From Parcubacteria group bacterium RIFCSPLOWO2_01_FULL_48_18 (GTDB lineage Bacteria > Patescibacteriota > Minisyncoccia > UBA6257 > WO2-01-48-18), in contig MHXH01000004.1 of the NCBI GenBank assembly GCA_001824435.1, positions 2,840 to 56,669 of the forward strand: DNA of 53,830 bases, read 5' to 3'. Position 1 is the first letter of the stretch. Each line of letters starts with the position of its first letter. The notes under the pieces are model-generated. The model was not told where the DNA came from, did not search any database, and was given only the letters and a program-made list of their open reading frames with translations. Both the position numbers and the translations under genes were made by a program. Positions 48,855 to 53,830 of the stretch are shown in pieces.

Positions 48855-49352
48855 TTGGCTACTCGCCATCTCGCTCGTTCCATAATTTTACAATCTCTCT
48901 CCGAGTGGGACTTTTGGAATAAACAGCGCGACTTCGCCGGCGTCCTTGAGCGGAACATGGCCGAGTTCGGTCCCGGCATTGATGAGCCGGATTTTGTACT
49001 GCGCGTGGCCAACGGGGTCATTTCGCACCTGAAAGAACTCGACAACATCATTGCTAAAGCGGCGCCTGAATGGCCGATCGAACAAATTTCAATCATAGAT
49101 CGAAATGTGTTGCGAATCGGTTTGAGCGAATTGCTGTTTGCAAACAGAGAAGAAGTTCCTCCCAAGGTGGCAATGAACGAAGCAATAGAACTTGCCAAAG
49201 CATACGGAGGCCCCAATTCCGGTAAGTTCGTCAATGGCGTGTTGGGCACTATCTACAGAGAACTCGGCGAGCCCGGAAAAGACATGCAACCGCCGCCCAA
49301 AAAAGGAGCAGAACAAAAAACAAAAAACGAAGAAGAAAAAACCGTCGAATAA
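48855..49352 (+). CDS. nusB: Transcription antitermination protein NusB
   Basis: 165 residues from a TTG start, the best fit to the family ([20 protein letters not shown]). The alpha-helical NusB fold is shown by [43 protein letters not shown] and [10 protein letters not shown]. NusB with S10 binds boxA of rRNA leaders. The C-terminal 25 residues are a Lys/Glu/Gln-rich tail unlike typical NusB. It follows a repeat pair and precedes rnc by 3 bases. Confidence 0.95.
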   Translation: MATRHLARSIILQSLSEWDFWNKQRDFAGVLERNMAEFGPGIDEPDFVLRVANGVISHLKELDNIIAKAAPEWPIEQISIIDRNVLRIGLSELLFANREEVPPKVAMNEAIELAKAYGGPNSGKFVNGVLGTIYRELGEPGKDMQPPPKKGAEQKTKNEEEKTVE

Positions 49353-49355
49353 TAT

Positions 49356-50048
49356 ATGTCGAAGGACCATTCGCAGCTTGAATCGCTGATCGGTTATGTA
49401 TTCACCGATAAAGATTTCTTATGGGAGGCCCTTACGCATCGTTCATACCTGAACGAAAATACGTCATGGAGCCTGCCTCATAACGAGCGCCTTGAATTTC
49501 TAGGAGACGCGGTATTGGAATTGGCGATGAGCCGCTATCTGTTTTCCGCGTTTAAAGAGTATGCCGAGGGCCAACTCACCAGTCTCCGCGCTGCCCTTGT
49601 AAACGCTCAAATGCTTGCCCGCGTTGCCAAAGAAATCAAGCTTGATGATTTTGTCCTTCTTTCCCGCGGAGAAGCCAAAGACATCGGCAGGGCGCGGGAA
49701 ACCATCCTTGCAAATGCGGTCGAATCGCTCATCGGCGCCATCTACCTGGACTCCGGCCTGGAATCAGCCTCGCAATTCGTGGAAAAATTCATTGCCACCC
49801 ATTTGCAAGAAGTGCTGGAGAAACGCCTCTGGAAAGATCCAAAAAGCTATCTGCAAGAAATAATTCAGGAAAAGAGAGGGGTTACGCCGAATTACAAAGT
49901 ACTGGAAGAATGGGGTCCTGACCATAAAAAAACGTTCCGTGTCGGCGTTTTTTTCGGCGATGAACTGATTGCAAGCGGTGACGGACTATCAAAACAAGAG
50001 GCGGAAATTGCGGCTGCCCAAAACGCCCTTGCTCAATATAATCGATGA
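49356..50048 (+). CDS. rnc: Ribonuclease III
   Basis: 230 residues. The RNase III signature HNERLEFLGDAVLELAMSRY includes the catalytic acidic residues, with the second Glu in NAVESLIGAIYLDSG. The C-terminal double-stranded RNA-binding domain is complete (PKSYLQEIIQEKRGVTPNY, GDGLSKQEAEIAAAQNAL). It processes rRNA precursors, matching nusB beside it. Its stop overlaps the next start (ATGA). Confidence 0.97.
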   Translation: MSKDHSQLESLIGYVFTDKDFLWEALTHRSYLNENTSWSLPHNERLEFLGDAVLELAMSRYLFSAFKEYAEGQLTSLRAALVNAQMLARVAKEIKLDDFVLLSRGEAKDIGRARETILANAVESLIGAIYLDSGLESASQFVEKFIATHLQEVLEKRLWKDPKSYLQEIIQEKRGVTPNYKVLEEWGPDHKKTFRVGVFFGDELIASGDGLSKQEAEIAAAQNALAQYNR

Positions 50049-50428
50049 ATAAAGAATTCCATAGAGAGAACGAGCAGTTGCCGAGCCTTTTGCGAGCAGA
50101 GGTGGTGTTGGATAAGCAAAAATTCGGGCAGCCGCTGGCGGAAGGAATAGAAAGAAAAGCAAGAAACGGATTCGCTTTTTTTGCGAAGCGACGAGACGAA
50201 AAAAGCGGCAAAGAACGGTGGGAATTCATTACCGTGAGAATAGGCGATGCGCCGATTCTCTATACCGTTAACGACAAACAGTATAGAAATTTTTCGAAAA
50301 GAGAAATCGTTGCCGTGCCGGCGGATTTTATTTGGAATCTGGAAGAAAAAATATGGACCGTGTCATGGAAAGAAGATCCCCCAGGAGATATTCTCGACGA
50401 AACCAGAGAAAAAACAGACGGACCATAA
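50045..50428 (+). CDS. Protein of unknown function, coupled to rnc
   Basis: 127 residues beginning in the last codons of rnc (ATGA overlap), so translationally coupled. It appears to be a small beta-rich soluble protein (EFITVRIGDAPILYTVNDKQY, EIVAVPADFIWNLEEKIWTVSW) with a Lys/Arg-rich middle. No known family is recognised. Position suggests a link to RNA processing, but that is inference. Confidence 0.7.
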   Translation: MNKEFHRENEQLPSLLRAEVVLDKQKFGQPLAEGIERKARNGFAFFAKRRDEKSGKERWEFITVRIGDAPILYTVNDKQYRNFSKREIVAVPADFIWNLEEKIWTVSWKEDPPGDILDETREKTDGP

Positions 50429-50584
50429 CTGTAGTGACGCTGTTCGAAAAACCTTGGATTAGTAGCTGTTTTCGTAGATTTGTGACTTTTGCCAAAGCCG
50501 TTTTTTCCATATTTCCGACCTTGATTATTTTAGTATAGTTGGTATAGAGTGAGTGATGGTAACCAATAATGAAAGGGGTTAGTA

Positions 50585-50896
50585 ATGAGTAGTAACGTCG
50601 TGAGTGAAATCGAGAGACTGAAGATGCTTTTATTGCAATCCACGCCAGTATGGATTGAAGGGAAGGACTTCCTCGCGTTTAACTACGGGGATGAATCACA
50701 AAAGCATTCAATGGCGGGCTACAACTCAAGAATCACCAGCGCGTCGGGGTCCGCAGTTATCGACCGAAAAACGGGGCAATGGCGATTTTTGGAGCCGCAT
50801 ATCCGGCTTACAAATGTTTCGCATGTTTCAACCTTTGATCAAACGAGGTTTGGCCTGACGTTTGATGAAATAAGAAAAGCGATAGAGACGAGCTGA
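50585..50896 (+). CDS. Small protein, unknown
   Basis: 103 residues, soluble, mixed alpha/beta (VSEIERLKMLLLQSTPVWI, HIRLTNVSHVSTFDQTRFGL). No family recognised. AAAGGGG lies 8 bases before the ATG, TTGATT and TATAGA at 16 bases form a promoter around 50520-50550, and a terminator follows. Confidence 0.65.
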   Translation: MSSNVVSEIERLKMLLLQSTPVWIEGKDFLAFNYGDESQKHSMAGYNSRITSASGSAVIDRKTGQWRFLEPHIRLTNVSHVSTFDQTRFGLTFDEIRKAIETS

Positions 50897-50943
50897 AAGA
50901 AAAGGACCCGAGCGAAAAGAGTTTAGTTTTTTACACCCACTTA

Positions 50944-50972
50944 CCGCAGGTTTTTCTGCGGTTTTGTTTTGC
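50944..50972 (+). terminator. Terminator
   Basis: CCGCAG and CTGCGG pair around GTTTTT, followed by TTTTGTTTTG. Confidence 0.85.
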
Positions 50973-51032
50973 AGAACACTGCAATTTTCTCTAAGCCTCT
51001 TTTGATATTTATCCAGTTTAGTTCTGAACGCC

Positions 51033-51061
51033 TTGACAATTCGTGTATTTTAGAATATCTT
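51033..51061 (+). promoter_or_regulatory. Promoter of the basic-protein gene
   Basis: TTGACA (51033-51038) and TATCTT (51056-51061) with a 17-base spacer. Confidence 0.6.
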
Positions 51062-51117
51062 ATATAAGATTGCTCGATTATCGGTAGGTGTCCGTTCACT
51101 TAGAACAAGGAGGTTGT

Positions 51118-51483
51118 ATGGCTCCGCAGGAGCAGCAGAAAAAAGGCGGCGGCAAGAAGGAACAGCGGCAGAAGAAGACGAATAAGACGACCGGAAAGCG
51201 GAAGCCTCGTATTCAACGGCATTTCGATCGCCTGCCAAGGAAGAAGCTCCTTCACGTTTTGAAGAATAGCGGCGTCGCCGCTGCGAAAGAGTATTCCGAG
51301 AAGCATGGGCTCGGGACGTGGGCCTTTAAGCTCATCGACGAGTCACGCTGGAAAGAGCGGGAGCAGGCGACCTGCCAGCGCGCCGAGCAGCGTCGTCAGC
51401 GAAATACGTTGCGTCGTCAGGCAGTGAAGGCTGCTGTTGTACCTACTGTTGCATTGGAGCCTTCGACGCCCGACAGTGAATAG
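51118..51483 (+). CDS. Small basic protein, possible nucleic-acid binder
   Basis: 121 residues, very rich in Lys, Arg and Gln (first 40 residues KKGGGKKEQRQKKTNKTTGK, then RKPRIQRHFDRLPRKKLL). The middle, LHVLKNSGVAAAKEYSEKHG, could be a short helix-turn-helix. AAGGAGG lies 4 bases before the chosen ATG; an in-frame GTG 30 bases upstream overlaps the leader. No family recognised; DNA or RNA binding is only suggested by charge. Confidence 0.65.
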   Translation: MAPQEQQKKGGGKKEQRQKKTNKTTGKRKPRIQRHFDRLPRKKLLHVLKNSGVAAAKEYSEKHGLGTWAFKLIDESRWKEREQATCQRAEQRRQRNTLRRQAVKAAVVPTVALEPSTPDSE

Positions 51484-51500
51484 ATCACGCGTTTCATCTA

Positions 51501-51537
51501 CCCCGTTGTTCTTTGAACAGCGGGGATAATCTTTTTT
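51501..51537 (+). terminator. Terminator
   Basis: CCCCGTTGTTC pairs with GAACAGCGGGG (one G-T pair) around TTT, followed by ATAATCTTTTTT. Confidence 0.85.
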
Positions 51538-51621
51538 GTGGATCGCTGTGGGATACATTGCGCTCTTGGGAGAAAAGTATTATTGTGTGAGGTAGCAACG
51601 AACCAACATACCGGAGGCCCC

Positions 51622-52422
51622 GTGGGCGTAACGCGGATTCTCGCGCTTGTCGGAGAAAAAGGGTCGGGCAAGGGTGAATTTGTAACATATGCCGCAGAAA
51701 CGTTTTTTAAAGCCGAAGAGCCCCTTGCGGTTACATGGAAAAGAACCACGCGGAACATCCCAAGAGAAATCTGTCGAATCCTTTATGTTCGCGAGGAGCC
51801 CGAGTTTCTTCAAAAACTGCCCCTGGGATTACAGATAGTGTTTGACTTTGTGCCGCCACTAAAAGTTTTTGATAGGAAATCGGACATACAAGAAGTTTCT
51901 TGGGAAGATGCCATTGCCAGACAACAGTGGCCCGCAAAGCGGTTGGCGCACATTCGATTTTCCGATCCTCTGCGCGAAATCACCGACCTGATGGGAATGC
52001 CGCACGATACGCGGTATCTCCAACGCTTGCCGCAGATGCTGCAAATAATTTTCGGGTCGAATGTGCTCTCGCGTGCGGTAGTGAGCCGAGCCCGGGATTG
52101 TCGCGCGGACAAGGTGATTCTCGACGGCGTGCGCTGGCCGCATGACGAAACTGCCGTACGATTCCTAAGGGATTCGCAGTTGATTTATATTACTGCTAAA
52201 ATGGAAATTCGCTACGCGCGCAGAAAGAATCGTGGCGAGAATGTCGAAGAGCATGACATGCCATTTGAAGAATTTCTCCGTCAAGAACAAGAACAGTCCG
52301 AAGTATACATTCCTTTCATTGGATCGAGGGTCGACGGCAAAAACCGCATTGACAACAATGGCGCCTTGGAAGAGTTTTATAAAGAAGCTCGCCGCGTGCT
52401 TGAGGCGAGCTGCCGAGAATAA
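51622..52422 (+). CDS. P-loop kinase-like protein (dNMP/dephospho-CoA kinase fold)
   Basis: 266 residues from GTG 51622 (CCGGAGG before it), preferred to an unsupported GTG at 51538. Walker A is GEKGSGKGEF at about residue 10. The middle part has IRFSDPLREITDLMGMP and VVSRARDCRADKVILDGVRW, with the DGVRWPHDE pattern resembling the Asp-Gly-Arg motif of deoxynucleoside-monophosphate kinases. A lid-like Arg-rich segment (IRYARRKNRGENVEEHD) follows. Likely a nucleotide kinase; substrate open. Confidence 0.75.
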   Translation: MGVTRILALVGEKGSGKGEFVTYAAETFFKAEEPLAVTWKRTTRNIPREICRILYVREEPEFLQKLPLGLQIVFDFVPPLKVFDRKSDIQEVSWEDAIARQQWPAKRLAHIRFSDPLREITDLMGMPHDTRYLQRLPQMLQIIFGSNVLSRAVVSRARDCRADKVILDGVRWPHDETAVRFLRDSQLIYITAKMEIRYARRKNRGENVEEHDMPFEEFLRQEQEQSEVYIPFIGSRVDGKNRIDNNGALEEFYKEARRVLEASCRE

Positions 52423-52446
52423 CCCTTTACGCGGGTTATTTTTTTA
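52421..52446 (+). terminator. Terminator of the kinase-like gene
   Basis: AACCC and GGGTT pair, followed by ATTTTTTTATC; overlaps the stop codon. Confidence 0.8.
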
Positions 52447-52460
52447 TCTTCGTATTATGT

Positions 52461-52498
52461 TATGACACAAATTATGCTATAGCATTTTTTGTGTCATA
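52461..52498. terminator. Inverted repeat between the kinase-like gene and parB
   Basis: TATGACACAAA and TTTGTGTCATA form an 11-bp stem around a palindromic ATGCTATAGCAT. It lies between convergent genes and probably ends the parB transcript. Confidence 0.5.
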
Positions 52499-52567
52499 GA
52501 TTTGGATGAGCTTATGGATGGGTTTTGGGGTACGTTTTGAGTTTGGGGACAAGTTTTGGGCGGACGA

Positions 52568-53647
52568 TCAAACCTCTTTCAAAAACTTATTGAGAATATT
52601 TTGCAGTTCTTCCTCGGAGAAAAAATTGATCGTAATTTTACCGCGACTGCCGCGCTTGATAAATTTCACGCGCGTGCCCAGCGCCTCTTCAAGGCGGTTT
52701 TTTATATATTCGGATTCCGGATCTTGGCGTTGCCGGTCAGGCATGAACGTATCAGCCGCCGCACCTTGAGGTTTTTCGATAAGCTGCTGTGCCTGGCGTA
52801 CGCTTAAATTCTGCGACATAATTTCGTGCAAGATATTGTTTTGCGAAGACGGATCGGTTACCGCAAGGATCAGCCGGGCATGACTTTCATTAATCTTTCC
52901 GTCTGCGAGCGCAAGCTGGGCCTCGCGAGGAAGTTGCAGCAGCCGGATACTATTTGCGATCGATTCACGGCTTTTGCCGAGCCGCTGGCCGATTTCACGT
53001 TGTGAAAGACCAAATTCATCCTGCAGGCGCGCATACGCGCGTGCAGTTTCAAGTGGATTCAGATCGGCCCGCTGGATATTTTCAATGAGAGCCATTTCAA
53101 GCTTTTCGCGCTCTTGCCGCGGAGCCTCCTTAATGACCGCAGGAACCCGTTCAAGACCGATCATTTTCGCCGCAAGCAGCCTTCGCTCGCCCGCAATAAG
53201 CTGATACTCAACGAGCGACCCTTCGGTCGTTTCGCGCTCCGCGCGAGTCACTATAAGCGGCTGAAGAATGCCGTATTCCCTGATGGAGGCGGCAAGCTCT
53301 TGAAGTTGGGATTCGTCATGCGCGTCTCTGGGTTGGAACGGATTGCGTTTTATTTTCGATACCTCAATATGAAATATCGGCTCGTGATATTTGCTTGGTT
53401 CGGGAAGTTTGGGTATTGTATCCGGCGGCAAGGCCGAGGATGTTACAGGTGAGGTCGGTTGAGATATGGCCGGTTGAGATATGGCCGGTTGAGTTGTCTG
53501 CGACAGAATTGGAGCTTGAGGAGCAACATCCGGCGGCTGCAGCAAAGACGGCGCGAGTGGTGGCGCCGGAGCAGACGATTGGCCAGTTGATGCTCCGCCT
53601 GGCGGATTTTTAGGTGGAATGAGGGATTCAAGGCCGCGGCCCAACAT
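52568..53647 (-). CDS. parB: Chromosome-partitioning protein ParB
   Basis: 359 residues. The ParB/Spo0J core begins near residue 90: KIKRNPFQPRDA, the CTP-binding-type motif ELIAGERRLLAAK (here QLIAGERRLLAA), ENIQRADLNPLETA, and the helix-turn-helix LSQREIGQRLGKSRESI. The C-terminal dimerisation region is short. The N-terminal 80 residues are a Pro/Gln/Ser-rich disordered linker with two tandem QPAIS repeats. ParB loads onto parS and spreads with CTP; the partner ParA ends just upstream. Confidence 0.95.
   Translation of the reverse strand: MLGRGLESLIPPKNPPGGASTGQSSAPAPPLAPSLLQPPDVAPQAPILSQTTQPAISQPAISQPTSPVTSSALPPDTIPKLPEPSKYHEPIFHIEVSKIKRNPFQPRDAHDESQLQELAASIREYGILQPLIVTRAERETTEGSLVEYQLIAGERRLLAAKMIGLERVPAVIKEAPRQEREKLEMALIENIQRADLNPLETARAYARLQDEFGLSQREIGQRLGKSRESIANSIRLLQLPREAQLALADGKINESHARLILAVTDPSSQNNILHEIMSQNLSVRQAQQLIEKPQGAAADTFMPDRQRQDPESEYIKNRLEEALGTRVKFIKRGSRGKITINFFSEEELQNILNKFLKEV
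53457..53493. repeat. 15-bp tandem repeat inside parB
   Basis: GGTTGAGATATGGCC occurs twice in tandem with a partial third copy. It encodes the (QPAIS)n part of the linker and can expand or contract without shifting the frame. Confidence 0.75.
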
Positions 53648-53690
53648 CTAGAATCTAGAATTTAGAATTTAGAATTTAGGGCCCCACGAC
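53648..53690. repeat. TAGAATTT-type repeat
   Basis: TAGAATCTAGAATTTAGAAT followed by TTAGAATTTAGGG, directly at the parB start codon on its upstream side. The same class as 17353, 17827 and 48783. Confidence 0.7.
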
Positions 53691-53764
53691 CTTTTCAATT
53701 CTCGTTTTCCAAATTCTGGTTTTAAAACTTCAGGATTTATTAAGATTATAAATTATAACGTTGT

Positions 53765-53830
53765 TTATTGTTCCTGTTGTATGATTTCCCGGGCCAGTCT
53801 TTCGTAGGCTCGTGCGCCTTTTGATCCGGG
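53765..53830 (-). CDS. parA: ParA chromosome-partitioning ATPase, C-terminal end (partial)
   Basis: The last 21 residues (PGSKGARAYERLAREIIQQ, then EQ) match the end of ParA/Soj ATPases; the rest lies outside the window. It precedes parB by about 117 bases, so parA-parB is a normal operon. Confidence 0.8.
   Translation of the reverse strand, partial: PGSKGARAYERLAREIIQQEQ

Noticed and set aside
1-53830. CRISPR array
   Set aside because: No regularly spaced direct repeats with unique spacers were seen; the repeats present are palindromic, tandem coding or cassette repeats, and no cas gene is present.
1-53830. Alternative genetic code (UGA as Gly, as in Gracilibacteria/SR1)
   Set aside because: Well-recognised genes such as polA end at UGA at the expected position, and no gene needs internal UGA.

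Overview
The window looks like a Candidate Phyla Radiation (Patescibacteria, most likely Parcubacteria-type) chromosome. This is inferred from gene content and style. UGA is used as an ordinary stop. There are several large extracellular proteins with 'GYAWS'/'GW.SF' and 'PP.GNV..P' motifs, a membrane-anchored ClpC-like ATPase, DNA polymerase X, many small unrecognised genes, mRNAs with almost no leader, and many gene junctions filled with short 'TAGAATTT' or 'AATTCG' repeats and GC palindromes. No plasmid or phage backbone is visible.

Layout. 1-5.9 kb: tRNA-Arg, a class V aminotransferase, an orphan histidine kinase overlapping polA, and a small lipoprotein. 6.1-7.4 kb: the translation operon infC-rpmI-rplT. 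7.5-17 kb: a surface block on the minus strand (a 1662-residue multidomain secreted protein and three tandem paralogous membrane-anchored proteins), then a small anchored protein on the plus strand. 17-26.4 kb: DNA repair and housekeeping (MGMT-type protein, Nudix, DUF1003 protein, PolX, methyltransferase), a probable structured RNA with its own promoter and terminator, the ClpC-like ATPase and a ThDP enzyme. 26.4-33.2 kb: tRNA-Ser, a broken restriction-system methyltransferase, a small gene without a normal start codon, a Xer recombinase, rpsO, a NYN protein, pnp and a proline-rich anchored protein.

33.8-39.4 kb is the most unusual part. Three abutting cassettes are each bounded by their own perfect inverted repeats of 79, 99 and 267 bp. 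They meet at a shared pentamer (TGGTG/CACCA). The middle cassette encodes a large serine recombinase whose last codons run through its own repeat and on into the repeat of the next cassette. The other two carry a structured-leader gene of unknown function, a TrmB-type regulator and three unrecognised genes. This may be a serine-recombinase cassette or hot-spot system; the sequence alone cannot say whether it is active.

39.4-53.8 kb returns to core genes: a methyltransferase, trmD-khpA-rpsP, dnaE, a trypsin/PDZ protease, rseP, rpmF-nusB-rnc, a P-loop kinase-like protein, and parB with the end of parA. A second striking feature is genome-wide in style: palindromic and AATTT-type repeats that normally sit between genes are also found in frame inside polX and trmD.
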